Assembly: GCA_029975915.1 (NCBI GenBank)
Contig: JARKOC010000332.1
Coordinates: forward strand, 1-64,000
DNA length: 64,000 nucleotides
Source of the DNA: Bryobacteraceae bacterium
Lineage (GTDB): Bacteria; Acidobacteriota; Terriglobia; Bryobacterales; Bryobacteraceae
Direction of reading: 5' to 3'
In this document: piece by piece, positions 8,634-17,443 of the stretch
How the letters are laid out: each line of letters begins with the position of its first letter
Position numbering within the stretch: the stretch's first letter is position 1
Position numbers and translations under genes: made by a program
Notes under the pieces: generated by a model
What the model was told of the DNA's origin: nothing
What the model saw: the letters and a program-made list of their open reading frames with translations, nothing else
Databases searched by the model: none

Positions 8634-9923
8634 ATGCCAACAAGCCAGATTGCTCGCCGCACCTTCCTGCAAGCAGGCGCGTCTGCCGCCATGGCGCCGC
8701 GCGCTTTCTCCGCAAACGACCGCATCTCGCTAGCCTTCATCGGGACCGGCGTGATGGGGTCGGAGAACCTCCAGGCCGCGATCGATCAAGGCGGCGTGGC
8801 CGTGACCGCCGTTTGTGATGTTTTCCAGCCGAACCTGGAACGGGCGGCCGCCGTGGCCCGGCGCGGGGGCCATCAGCCGAAGGAGGTGCGCGACTTCCGC
8901 GAGATCCTGGCTGACAAGTCCATTGACGCAATTTGCATCTCAACACCCGACCACTGGCACCCGTACATCACTGTCGAAGCGTGCAAGGCGGGCAAGGATG
9001 TTTATGTGGAGAAGCCAGCGTGCGTGGCCATCGATGAGGGGAGGGTGATGGTGGAGGCGGCGCGGAAGTATAACCGCGTGGTGCAGGCCGGCACATGGCA
9101 GCGGTCGGGGGCGCACTTTCAGAAGGCGTGCGAGATGGTCGCCAGCGGTGAACTGGGCAAAGTCGCCTTCGCGCGAAGCTGGATTTACAGCAACCAGCCG
9201 CCGAAAGGGATTGGCAATCCCGGCGAGCAACCGCCGCCTCCGGGCCTGGATTGGGATCTCTGGCTGGGGCCGGCTCCGCAACGTCCGTTCAACCCAAACC
9301 GCTTTGGAGTATACCCGGACGCTTATTCGTATTTCCGCTTCTTTTGGGACTACGCCGGCGGGCAAGTCACCGACTCAGGTATCCATATGATTGACATCAT
9401 CCAGATGGCTCTGGGCGACGCTATGCCCGGCGGGGTGGTGGCACTGGGCGGCAAGTACTGGCTTCAAGATGACAGCGAGACGCCCGACACAATGCAGGCC
9501 ACCTTTGAATATCCGGGCATGATCGGCTCGTGGGAGCACCGTTCGAACAATACCGAACGGAACAAGAGCCGCTTGATGGGGATCAACTTCCATGGCTCCA
9601 GGGGCACACTCTATGTCGACCGGGCCGTTCTGCGCGTGACGCCTGAGGAGGGATCAGACTTGCAGCCGTTCGAGATGAAACGCGTGGCCGACCCCCATCC
9701 GCTCCATTGGGCCAATTTCCTCGACTGTGTCCGCACGCGGAAACGCCCGAACAGCGATATCGAGACCTGCGTGAAGTCGTCGGTGACTTCGATTCTTTGC
9801 AATCTGTCGTTGAAGTCCGGTATGAGGTTGGATTGGGACCAGCAGGCCCAGACGGTGAGGCAGGCGGCGGCGCGCCCGTTGCTGCGCCGCGTATATCGCA
9901 AGCCCTGGAAGTTGGAAGCATGA
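8634..9923 (+). CDS. Exported Gfo/Idh/MocA-family oxidoreductase, second copy
   Basis: A 429-residue paralogue of the upstream gene. The ATG at 8634 is chosen because it starts a Tat-like signal (MPTSQIARRTFLQAGASAA); sequence upstream in frame is antisense-like. AFIGTGVMG is the nucleotide-binding loop, STPDHWHPY and VEKPACVAI are the family motifs, and FFWDYAGGQVTDSG marks the C-terminal domain. Its stop overlaps the start of the next gene (ATGA), which is strong evidence of translational coupling with the isomerase. Probable role: oxidation or reduction of a sugar intermediate in the periplasm. Confidence 0.9.
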   Translation: MPTSQIARRTFLQAGASAAMAPRAFSANDRISLAFIGTGVMGSENLQAAIDQGGVAVTAVCDVFQPNLERAAAVARRGGHQPKEVRDFREILADKSIDAICISTPDHWHPYITVEACKAGKDVYVEKPACVAIDEGRVMVEAARKYNRVVQAGTWQRSGAHFQKACEMVASGELGKVAFARSWIYSNQPPKGIGNPGEQPPPPGLDWDLWLGPAPQRPFNPNRFGVYPDAYSYFRFFWDYAGGQVTDSGIHMIDIIQMALGDAMPGGVVALGGKYWLQDDSETPDTMQATFEYPGMIGSWEHRSNNTERNKSRLMGINFHGSRGTLYVDRAVLRVTPEEGSDLQPFEMKRVADPHPLHWANFLDCVRTRKRPNSDIETCVKSSVTSILCNLSLKSGMRLDWDQQAQTVRQAAARPLLRRVYRKPWKLEA

Positions 9924-10762
9924 TTCGACGCAGAGAGTTCCTGTTGAGCGCATTCGCGATCCGGGCGCTGGCCGGCCCGGCGTTTCGCGCCGAGGTAGGC
10001 ATCAATCTATATAGTTTGAGGAATGAGGCGGAGAAGGATCTGCCGGGAACGCTCGCTCTGATCGCGCAACTTGGATTCCGCAAAATTGAAGCCGGCAATC
10101 TCTACGGCCGGACACCGGGTGAGTTTCTTCGTCTGCTCAAACAGAACGGACTCCAGGCAGTTTCCATGGGGGCTGCCCACGACGCACTGAAACGGGACGC
10201 GGCGGCCGTGGGAGCGCAAGCGCGCGCGCTGGGCGCCGGCTATGTGGTTTGCGACACGATCCCGCACAGCGCCAAGCACCTAGCGGAAAGGGACGTTGCG
10301 CCCGCGGCGGACGCTCTCAATCGCTGGGGGAAGCGCCTGGCGGAGGATGGATTGCGGCTTTGTTATCACACGCACGGCACCGAGTTCGATCCCTCACCCG
10401 ACGGAACCCGTTTTGACACGCTGGTGCGGCTGACCGATCCGAAGCATGTCGCTTTTGAGATGGACATCTTCTGGATTGTCTATGGCTTCCAGAATCCGGT
10501 GGTGCTGCTGAAGCGCTATCCGGACCGTTTCCCGCTGATGCATATCAAGGATATCCGGAAGGGGACCAAACTGGGCGGTTCGCCGGCCGATGTTCTTGAA
10601 GAAGAGAGCGTGCCGTTGGGAACCGGGCTGGTGGATGTCCGGGCGGCGCTGCTGGCGGGCCAAGAGACCGGTGTTCGCCATTTCTTCTTGGAGGAAGAGG
10701 CCGTTCCGGCGCTGCCCCAGATCCGCGAAAGCCTGAAGTTCCTCCGGGGCGTCGCCGGCTGA
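9920..10762 (+). CDS. Exported sugar phosphate isomerase/epimerase (TIM barrel)
   Basis: A 280-residue TIM-barrel protein of the xylose-isomerase-like family. The start ATG at 9920 lies inside the stop of the preceding oxidoreductase gene. MIRRREFLLSAFAIRALAG is a Tat-type signal. LCYHTHGTEF (about residue 158), FEMDIFW (about 187) and LMHIKDI (about 212) hold the expected metal and substrate residues, and the late FLEEEAVP is typical. Paired MocA dehydrogenase and TIM-barrel isomerase/lyase genes are common in glycoside 3-oxidation pathways, so a shared substrate is an inference from coupling. Confidence 0.88.
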   Translation: MIRRREFLLSAFAIRALAGPAFRAEVGINLYSLRNEAEKDLPGTLALIAQLGFRKIEAGNLYGRTPGEFLRLLKQNGLQAVSMGAAHDALKRDAAAVGAQARALGAGYVVCDTIPHSAKHLAERDVAPAADALNRWGKRLAEDGLRLCYHTHGTEFDPSPDGTRFDTLVRLTDPKHVAFEMDIFWIVYGFQNPVVLLKRYPDRFPLMHIKDIRKGTKLGGSPADVLEEESVPLGTGLVDVRAALLAGQETGVRHFFLEEEAVPALPQIRESLKFLRGVAG

Positions 10763-10779
10763 ACAGCCATTCAGTTTTA

Positions 10780-10803
10780 TGCCGAAAAATGGGCTTTTTG
10801 GCA
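10780..10803. repeat. Short inverted repeat, possible weak terminator
   Basis: TGCC-AAAAA and TTTTT-GGCA pair around a GGGC loop just 18 bp after the isomerase stop. The U-rich strand is inside the stem and not after it, so a terminator role is uncertain. Confidence 0.4.
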
Positions 10804-10837
10804 ACGCAACTGTCATCTGCCGGCGTTCGGGGTGACT

Positions 10838-10843
10838 TATAAT
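10838..10843 (+). promoter_or_regulatory. Probable -10 box of the receptor gene at 10872
   Basis: A perfect TATAAT lies 28 bp before the GTG start of the giant receptor, and an AGGAG ribosome site follows at 10861. No convincing -35 box is seen at the standard distance, so an activator or alternative recognition is possible. Confidence 0.5.
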
Positions 10844-10871
10844 AGAGAAGTATCCTTACCAGGAGTCTCTC

Positions 10872-13800
10872 GTGAACAGTCTCACCAGAACATTTCTCTT
10901 ACTAGCTCTAGCTGTGTGCCTGGTTGTGCCGGCCGCAGCTCAATCACTGGCAGGTCTCGGCGCCATCAATGGCGTTGTGCGCGATGCGTCGGGCGCTGTC
11001 GTTCCGGCCGCCAAGGTTGTCGTTTCGAATGCTTCGAACGGCATCCGCCGCAACTTGGAGACCAACGAATCCGGGCTCTTTGCCGCTCCCTCGCTCACCC
11101 CTGGCGAGGGTTATGAAGTTTCGGTTCTCAAGGAAGGCTTCGCGGCTTACACGGCGAAGCAGATTGCGATCCAGGTTGGCCAAAATGTCACCCTGAACAT
11201 AAGTCTTGACGTGCAGGCGCAGGCACAGGAAGTGACCGTGACGACGTCGGCGCCCATCGTGGACGAAAGCAAGACTGGCGTATCGCAGGTGGTGGGCAGC
11301 CGGGAAATCCTGAACCTGCCGATCAACGGGCGCCGGGTGGACAGCTTTGTGCTGCTGACACCGGGCGTGGTGCCCGACGGCACGTTCGGCTTGGTGAGTT
11401 TCCGCGGCATCGCCGGCGGCAACGCGTTCCTGACCGACGGCAACGACACCACCAACCAGTTCTATAACGAAAACGCGGGGCGTACGCGCATCAGCACCCA
11501 GATCTCGCAGGATGCCGTGCAGGAGTTCCAGGTGCTGACAAACGGCTATTCGGCGGAATTCGGCCGGGCGTCGGGCGGCGTGATCAATACGGTAACGCGC
11601 AGCGGCGGAAACGACGTTCATGGGACGGCGTACTGGTTCTTCCGGAACCGGAGCTTGAACGCTCGCGACCGGTATGCGACGCTGAATCCACCTGAGTCTC
11701 GCCACCAGACGGGCGCGAGCATCGGCGGCCCCATCCAGAAGGACAAGCTGTTTTACTTTTTCAACGGCGAAATGACCCGCCGCAACTTCCCGGCCCAAAA
11801 CCGCATCATTTCCTCGGCGCTGACCGATGGCGTGGGTAACTGGACGGCGTCGTGCGGAACGGCCACGCAGGCGCAATGCGATGCGGCGAAGGCATACATC
11901 CTGCGCAACAACAATAAGCTGATCGAGCGCACGGCTGACAGCGAGCTGCTGTTCGGCAAGCTCGACTGGCGGCCGAACGAGACGCACAGCCTGAGCGCGA
12001 GCTTCAACTACCTGCGCTGGGTTTCACCGAACGGCATCCAGACGCAGGCAGTCCTGACCAACAACAACGCGGCGTCGAACAACGCGAACTCAACGGTGAG
12101 GACTCGTTACGGGCGTTTGGCGTGGACATCGATTATCTCCAACAACATCGTGAACGAAGCGCGGTTCGGCTGGTTTAAGGACCGGCTGTTTGACGACTTC
12201 AACGATGCCTTCATTCCGGCCGCGACGGGCCGGCTGGGTGTGACGGTGGGCGGCGTGCCGGTGGGCACGGCGATCGACTATCCGAGGTTAAACCCCAGCG
12301 AGCAGCGGTACCAACTCGCTGACAACCTGACGTGGACCATCGGCACGCACACGCTGAAGATGGGCATGGACTTGGTGAACACGCAGGATTATCTGAAGAT
12401 TCTGCGCAATCAGTTCGGCAGCTACAACTATGCCAACTTCGCAAACTTCGCGCTGGACTTCACGGGTAACACGACAGGCGCGAAGCGGTATCAGACGTTC
12501 ACGCAGACCTTCGGCAATCCCCTGCTGGACTTCACGACGCGGGACTGGGCGTTCTACATCCAGGACCAGTGGCGCGCGGCAAGGAAGCTGACGGTGAATC
12601 TGGGAATGCGGTATGAGTACTCGGAACTGCCTCAGCAGAAGCAGGTGAATCCGGATTATCCGCAGACGGGCCGGATTCCGAGCCCGAAGATGAACTTCGG
12701 ACCGCGCGGCGGCATCGCTTACGCGATGAACGACAAGACGGTGGTGCGCGCCGGGATGGGCGTGTTCTTCGCGAGATTCCAGGGAGCTTTATTGCAGACG
12801 CTTTTCTATGGCAATGGGTTGTATCAGCCGCAGATTTCGGTGCTGCCGTCCCAGACGGGCGCGCCGACTTTCCCGAACACGGTGACCGACTTCGCGTCGT
12901 TCCCGCGCGGCAGTGTGAGCCTATACTACGCGGCCGACGGGTTCCGGAATCCTTACACGATTCAGGGCGACATCGCGATCGAGCGCCAGTTAGCGCGGGA
13001 TCTCGGCTTGACGGTGTCCTACGTCTACACGCGCGGCATGCGGATCACGACGACGATGGACCGCAATGTGGGTCCGGAGGGCCCAACGGTGACCTACCGG
13101 ATCAACGACGCATCGGGCAACCAGGTGGGCACCTATTCGACGCCGACCTACCGATTGGCCAACCGCGTGGACCCGCGCTATCAGCGCGTGTTGCAGGTGG
13201 AGAACGGTGGCGACAGTTGGTACAACGGCCTGATGGTGCAGTTGAACAAGCGCATGTCGCGAGGCTTGCAGATGAGTTTCAACTACACATGGTCTCATGC
13301 CATCGACAACGCGAATCAGGGCGGCGGCAGCAACGCGCTGTTCTTCGACTCACTGCGATCGACTGCGAACCGCAGCTACGACTCCGACAAGGGTTCATCG
13401 TCGCTGGATCAGCGGCACCGGGCGGTGACCAACTTCGTATGGTCGCCGACATTTACCAAGAGCACGGCGCCGGGGGCGCGGTATCTGGTCAACGGCTGGC
13501 AATTGTCGGGCATCATGACGCTGTCGTCGGCTCAGCCACTGACGCCGACCATGCGGGTGAGCGGTTCGCCGTTCTCGGGCGCGGCATTCAACACGACGCT
13601 GAACGGCTTTGGCGGGTCGAATCGCGTACCGTTCCTGCCGTTCTCGATCCTGGACATCGACCAGACCTACCGGTTGGATGCGCGCCTGGCTCGCGAGTTG
13701 CCGTTCACCGAACGGGTGAAGGGCTACCTGCAGTTTGAGGCGTTCAACGTCACGAACTCGGTGGTGGATACCTTCCGTCTGACGGAAGCCTACAGCGCGT

Positions 13801-13913
13801 CTGGCGGGGTGATCACGCCGACGGCGAACTATGGGTCGCCGACTCAGTCGCAGGGTTTCCCGGATGGCACCAACGCCCGCCGGGCGCAGGTATCGCTCCG
13901 CTTGGTATTCTGA
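10872..13913 (+). CDS. Oar-like TonB-dependent receptor with carboxypeptidase-regulatory N-terminal domain
   Basis: A 1013-residue outer-membrane protein. The GTG start has AGGAG 6 bp upstream. A signal peptide (LLALAVCLVVPAAAQ) is followed by a CarboxypepD_reg-like beta domain (about 30-110, INGVVRDASGAVVP), a plug-like region (PINGRRVDSF, then FRGIAGGNAFLTDGNDT) and a long beta-barrel with many aromatic strands. It ends in LRLVF, and a terminal Phe is the signal for outer-membrane insertion. These receptors are abundant in Acidobacteria and are thought to import glycan fragments. Ligand unknown. The preceding oxidoreductase/isomerase set may process its cargo. Confidence 0.92.
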   Translation: MNSLTRTFLLLALAVCLVVPAAAQSLAGLGAINGVVRDASGAVVPAAKVVVSNASNGIRRNLETNESGLFAAPSLTPGEGYEVSVLKEGFAAYTAKQIAIQVGQNVTLNISLDVQAQAQEVTVTTSAPIVDESKTGVSQVVGSREILNLPINGRRVDSFVLLTPGVVPDGTFGLVSFRGIAGGNAFLTDGNDTTNQFYNENAGRTRISTQISQDAVQEFQVLTNGYSAEFGRASGGVINTVTRSGGNDVHGTAYWFFRNRSLNARDRYATLNPPESRHQTGASIGGPIQKDKLFYFFNGEMTRRNFPAQNRIISSALTDGVGNWTASCGTATQAQCDAAKAYILRNNNKLIERTADSELLFGKLDWRPNETHSLSASFNYLRWVSPNGIQTQAVLTNNNAASNNANSTVRTRYGRLAWTSIISNNIVNEARFGWFKDRLFDDFNDAFIPAATGRLGVTVGGVPVGTAIDYPRLNPSEQRYQLADNLTWTIGTHTLKMGMDLVNTQDYLKILRNQFGSYNYANFANFALDFTGNTTGAKRYQTFTQTFGNPLLDFTTRDWAFYIQDQWRAARKLTVNLGMRYEYSELPQQKQVNPDYPQTGRIPSPKMNFGPRGGIAYAMNDKTVVRAGMGVFFARFQGALLQTLFYGNGLYQPQISVLPSQTGAPTFPNTVTDFASFPRGSVSLYYAADGFRNPYTIQGDIAIERQLARDLGLTVSYVYTRGMRITTTMDRNVGPEGPTVTYRINDASGNQVGTYSTPTYRLANRVDPRYQRVLQVENGGDSWYNGLMVQLNKRMSRGLQMSFNYTWSHAIDNANQGGGSNALFFDSLRSTANRSYDSDKGSSSLDQRHRAVTNFVWSPTFTKSTAPGARYLVNGWQLSGIMTLSSAQPLTPTMRVSGSPFSGAAFNTTLNGFGGSNRVPFLPFSILDIDQTYRLDARLARELPFTERVKGYLQFEAFNVTNSVVDTFRLTEAYSASGGVITPTANYGSPTQSQGFPDGTNARRAQVSLRLVF

Positions 13914-13945
13914 GCGGCCGACCTGATATAATCTTGGTTTGGCGG

Positions 13946-13978
13946 ACCCGCGCTCTTCCGGGGGCGCGGGTTTGCTTT
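13946..13978 (+). terminator. Probable Rho-independent terminator after the first receptor gene
   Basis: An 8-bp GC-rich stem, ACCCGCGC at 13946-13953 and GCGCGGGT at 13964-13971, with a 10-nt loop, is followed by TTGCTTT. It lies 33 bp after the receptor stop. A TATAAT at 13927-13932 just upstream could alternatively be a promoter reading toward secG. Confidence 0.6.
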
Positions 13979-14036
13979 GGGGATGAGGCCGCGCTTGGTC
14001 CTCCGTTCATCGCGTTCGCGGTTGCAGGAAGAAGAA

Positions 14037-14456
14037 ATGATTATTCTGTTGACGATTATCCACGTGATTGTCTGTCTGTTTCTGATCATCGTGGTGCTGC
14101 TTCAGAGCGGCAAAGCGGCCGATCTGGCAGGCGCGTTTGGCGGTATGGGATCCCAGACTGCATTCGGTCCCCGGGGCGCCGCCACGGTTCTGTCGAAGGC
14201 GACCACGATTGCAGCGGTCCTCTTCATGGCGGGTTCGCTTTCGCTTGCCGTGCTTTATACGCGTGCGGGCCGGGGAACGGCCTCCACTGTTTTGGAGAAA
14301 GCGCCTCCGCCAGCCACGCAGCAGGCGCCGGCGCAGCCGCAGCAGCCTGGTCCGATCAAGATGACGGTGGAAACCGAGAAGGGTGAGAAGGTTAAGGAAG
14401 TCGAGATCCCGGTCCCGCCGCCTCCTGGCCAGAAACAGGCCCCGGCGAAGAAGTAA
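14037..14456 (+). CDS. secG: Preprotein translocase subunit SecG
   Basis: A 139-residue inner-membrane protein of the SecYEG translocon. Two transmembrane helices (about 2-21 and 53-73) flank the typical cytosolic loop with LLQSGKAADLAGAFGG and GSQTAFGPRGAATVLSK. The C-terminal 60 residues are Pro/Gln/Lys rich and form an extension longer than in E. coli SecG. I start at the ATG at 14037, preceded by purine-rich GGAAGAAGAA; an in-frame TTG further upstream gives an arginine-rich stretch without family similarity. tRNA-Leu follows 55 bp downstream, as in many genomes. Confidence 0.93.
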   Translation: MIILLTIIHVIVCLFLIIVVLLQSGKAADLAGAFGGMGSQTAFGPRGAATVLSKATTIAAVLFMAGSLSLAVLYTRAGRGTASTVLEKAPPPATQQAPAQPQQPGPIKMTVETEKGEKVKEVEIPVPPPPGQKQAPAKK

Positions 14457-14511
14457 GGCGTTATAATTGATTTTGGCCGGCGCGCCTGAGACTGGCGCGG
14501 CCGGGCCACCT

Positions 14512-14598
14512 GCGGAGGTGGCGGAATTGGCAGACGCACTAGCTTGAGGTGCTAGCGGGAGTAATCTCGTGGGGGTTCAAGTCCCCCTCTCCGCACCA
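14512..14598 (+). tRNA. tRNA-Leu (anticodon GAG)
   Basis: The acceptor stem GCGGAGG pairs with TCTCCGC (one G-T wobble), and CCA is encoded at 14596-14598. The anticodon stem CTAGC/GCTAG holds the loop TTGAGGT, giving anticodon GAG at 14546-14548, which reads CUC and CUU leucine codons. A long variable arm (about 14556-14571) is typical of leucine tRNAs, and GGGGTTCAAGTCCCC forms the T arm. A TATAAT at 14462-14467 could be the promoter. Confidence 0.97.
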
Positions 14599-14610
14599 AG
14601 GATCGAACAA

Positions 14611-14656
14611 ACCGGGCGGCGCCCATTTTCCGGGCAGACCGCCCGGTTCCGTTTTT
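14611..14656 (+). terminator. Rho-independent terminator after tRNA-Leu
   Basis: ACCGGGCGG at 14611-14619 pairs with CCGCCCGGT at 14639-14647 and is followed by TCCGTTTTT. The strong 9-bp stem and T run directly after the tRNA make this a convincing intrinsic terminator. Confidence 0.85.
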
Positions 14657-14740
14657 GAAGCGCATTTCGGCGGCCCACTCTCCGCGGCGGTTCCACCGAG
14701 AACCAGCTTTGGCATAAGATACCCGGCAAGAGGTTTGAAA

Positions 14741-16549
14741 ATGAACGGCAGCGGACGCAAAGGTCTCTCGAGGCGGGGATTTGTGGGCAGCGCGGCTGCG
14801 GCGGGAAGCGTGCCAGTTGCTGGAGCAGCCGGATTCAACGCGCAAGCCTCCCAGGAGCGGATCGCGCGCGTCAGCGTGACAGGTCCGGCCGAGATCCGCG
14901 TGGAAACCGCCACACTGACCGCAACAATCGAGAAGGGTTTTCTCACCTCGCTGAAAAGCAAGGCGACCGGCGAGGGCCACATCGCAGCCTTCGACAAAAC
15001 GCAATCCGACGCCCTGCAACTCATCTACCGGGCGGGCGAGGTGGTGGAGGTTGGCGAACAGCGTTTCGGCCAGATCGAGGCGCGCCAGGTATCCGGGCGG
15101 CGGGCAGAGTTCATCTTCCACAACTGGAATGGAGACGGCGTCGTCGCCGTCTCGGCGGATCCCGAGAGTGGCGACCTCATCGTAGAACCATCGGCGTTCT
15201 CGTCGCGTCCGGGCATCAGGTCCTGCCGATGGGTGCTAAAGGGAATAAGGAGCGGAACAAGGCTCGCGGCTCCGCTTTATCAGGGGGTCTCTCTGCCTTT
15301 GGACGACCCGCTTCTGAAGAATTCCCACTGGGCCTGGCCCATGGGCTGGGAGGCGGGCCTGGCTATCTTCCAGTCAGGTTCGTCCGGTTTCTGGGTCCAC
15401 TGCCAAGATGACCGCTACCGGTACAAGGCGATGCACGTGGGCAGCACGGCGGATGCTCTCCAGGTTGGATTTGACACGGAGGGCTATGGCCCGATGGATG
15501 ACAACCTGGCGGCGGGTGGGCTCGCGTGGCGGATCAACGTCTACCAAGGCGACTGGAAGGCGCCTGCGGTGCGTTATCGCGATTGGCTGTGGAAGACGTA
15601 CTCGCTCGACCGTGAGCAGGCGCGGCGGCCCGAGTGGCTTCACAAACTAGGCATGGCCATCTCGTGGTGTCCGGGCGACATCGCAATTCTCGATGCCATC
15701 GCCAAACGGGCCGACCCGAAACGGGTGCTGATCCACTTCTCGAATTGGCGCACAGACGCTTACGATGAAAACTACCCCACATACGAGGCCAGCGAAAGCG
15801 CGCTGAAGTTCATCGGCCGGGCGCGCCAACTCGGCTTCCATGTGATGCCGCACTTCAATACGCTGGAGACCGACCCGAATCATCCGGTCTATACGGCATT
15901 ACGCGATTTCAGCTACCGGGAGATCGAATCGAAAAAGCTCCAGGGCTGGAGTTGGGTGAATCGCCGCGCCATCGGCGTGCCTGAGTCGAACGCCAGCCGT
16001 CTGAGTCATCGCAGCCACAAGGTGATGGTTAAGATTCATCCCGGCCTTTCGATGTGGCGTTCGACTCTGTGTGAGCGGATTCTGGCCGCCGTGAAGAAGG
16101 CCGATCTCGCCGAGGTTTTCGTCGACGTCGCGCTGGTGACCCAGAATCTACACAACTGTCTTGTCGAAAACACGACTTCCTCCGAGGGCATGAACAAACT
16201 GATCCGTGAGATCGGTCAACTCGGCGCCGGATTGCAGGTTGGGGCGGAGGGGCTGAACGAAACCACATTCCAGGGCCTGTCGTTCGCCCAGGTCCACCTG
16301 TTCCGAAGCTCGCAGGCGAGCGTCGAAGGACTGGAGCGCACCGGCGGCTGTCCCCTGAATGACTTCCTGTTCGGCCGCCTCACGCGTTCGTTTGGCTATT
16401 CGGGCCTTGGCGGCAGGGACGCGAATGAGGAACTGCGGGCGCGCATTCACGAAGAGCATGGCGCGCTTCCAACCATCACGCCGCGCTCGGCTGCGGAGAT
16501 CGAGAACCCTACGTCCGCGGTGAAACGGGCGCTCGACAGCGCGAAGTGA
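14741..16549 (+). CDS. Exported glycosidase-like protein (DUF6259-like)
   Basis: About 602 residues from the ATG at 14741, which has AGAGG 8 bp upstream; the frame continues upstream through the terminator and tRNA region, which cannot be coding. The N terminus (NGSGRKGLSRRGFVGSAAAA) is a Tat-like signal. A beta-rich N-terminal part is followed by a TIM-barrel-like part with FSNWRTDAYDENYP, VMPHFNTLETDPNHP and EVFVDVALV strands that resemble retaining glycosidases acting on glycans. I believe it matches the DUF6259 family, but that is from memory. Catalytic acids are not assigned. It overlaps the convergent aldolase-like gene by about 40 bp. Confidence 0.6.
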   Translation: MNGSGRKGLSRRGFVGSAAAAGSVPVAGAAGFNAQASQERIARVSVTGPAEIRVETATLTATIEKGFLTSLKSKATGEGHIAAFDKTQSDALQLIYRAGEVVEVGEQRFGQIEARQVSGRRAEFIFHNWNGDGVVAVSADPESGDLIVEPSAFSSRPGIRSCRWVLKGIRSGTRLAAPLYQGVSLPLDDPLLKNSHWAWPMGWEAGLAIFQSGSSGFWVHCQDDRYRYKAMHVGSTADALQVGFDTEGYGPMDDNLAAGGLAWRINVYQGDWKAPAVRYRDWLWKTYSLDREQARRPEWLHKLGMAISWCPGDIAILDAIAKRADPKRVLIHFSNWRTDAYDENYPTYEASESALKFIGRARQLGFHVMPHFNTLETDPNHPVYTALRDFSYREIESKKLQGWSWVNRRAIGVPESNASRLSHRSHKVMVKIHPGLSMWRSTLCERILAAVKKADLAEVFVDVALVTQNLHNCLVENTTSSEGMNKLIREIGQLGAGLQVGAEGLNETTFQGLSFAQVHLFRSSQASVEGLERTGGCPLNDFLFGRLTRSFGYSGLGGRDANEELRARIHEEHGALPTITPRSAAEIENPTSAVKRALDSAK

Positions 16550-17438
16550 GATCCAGGCAGACGTCAATCAACTCGTCGGCAACTCGCAGCGCATAGGAGT
16601 CCCACTCAAAACGTGGTGGCCGCATCTCCGCCGTGGAAAAGATGCCGCGGCGCACGAGCAGGCGTTTGAAGAAAGCGATGGACAGGCGGATCTCCTGATT
16701 CGTGAACGCGACGACGGGCAGGAACTGGCGGAAAAGCGCGACGGCCTCCTGCCGGCCGCCGCCATGGTGCAGCCGCCAGATTGCGCTGTAGACTCGGGTC
16801 ATCGAGGCTTCGGGAATGAGAGCGTCGATGCCCCGGTCCAGGGCCTCGATGAACTGCTGAGCGGCCCACCCGCCGGAGATGTGAAACTCCGGCCCGAATG
16901 CGGCTCGGACCGCCGAGTACTTCGGCCCGGCCGGCACGCTTTCGATCTTCGCGCCAGCCAGTCGCGGCAATTCGTGCCGTAGCCTATCCAATACCTCCAT
17001 GCTTAAGCCGGGTCCCGACCAGTCCAGATCCTGGATGATGAGCGGCAGATTGCAGCCCTCAGTGGCTGTGCGAAAGAACTCCTTCAATCCGCCGGTGCCC
17101 GCCCGGAGTTCGTCTGGAACAGAAATCAGAACCGCCGAAGCGCCGGCGGACCCGGCTGCCGCCGCCAGCCCGGCGCAGATCGCCGCGTCAGAATGCGAGC
17201 AGCCGGCAATCACAGGGACTCGACCATTGACCCGTTCCAGCACGAACGGCAGTAAGTGCGCCCTCTCCTCCGCGCGTAAAGCATGGACCTCGCTGGCCAC
17301 GGCGGGCGACAGGAATCCGGCCGCGCCGCCTTCGATGGCATCGTCGATCAGCCGGGCGAGGCTGGGGAAGTCGATCTCACCGCCGGCGCTGAATGGCGTC
17401 TGCAAGACCGGAACAATTCCCTGGGGGAGTCTTGTCAT
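16509..17438 (-). CDS. DHDPS-family (DapA/NanA superfamily) aldolase/lyase-like protein
   Basis: About 309 residues from the ATG at 17438. The (beta/alpha)8 barrel starts with GIVPVLQTPF, and the Schiff-base lysine is probably in LAGAKIESV (about residue 164). The tyrosine of the usual Y-N-x-P motif is not seen at the matching place (LIIQDLDWSG), so the chemistry is likely not dihydrodipicolinate synthesis; a keto-sugar-acid aldolase or dehydratase is more likely. It starts 5 bp after the stop of the upstream glycoside hydrolase-like gene, which suggests an operon that releases and then cleaves an acidic sugar. Its 3-prime end overlaps the convergent gene. Confidence 0.75.
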   Translation of the reverse strand: MTRLPQGIVPVLQTPFSAGGEIDFPSLARLIDDAIEGGAAGFLSPAVASEVHALRAEERAHLLPFVLERVNGRVPVIAGCSHSDAAICAGLAAAAGSAGASAVLISVPDELRAGTGGLKEFFRTATEGCNLPLIIQDLDWSGPGLSMEVLDRLRHELPRLAGAKIESVPAGPKYSAVRAAFGPEFHISGGWAAQQFIEALDRGIDALIPEASMTRVYSAIWRLHHGGGRQEAVALFRQFLPVVAFTNQEIRLSIAFFKRLLVRRGIFSTAEMRPPRFEWDSYALRVADELIDVCLDLTSRCRAPVSPRT

Positions 17439-17443
17439 TCGCT

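Noticed and set aside
14512..14740. tRNA-Leu as an integration site for a mobile element
   Set aside because: No integrase, no repeated tRNA 3-prime end and a normal terminator follow; the neighbouring genes look chromosomal.
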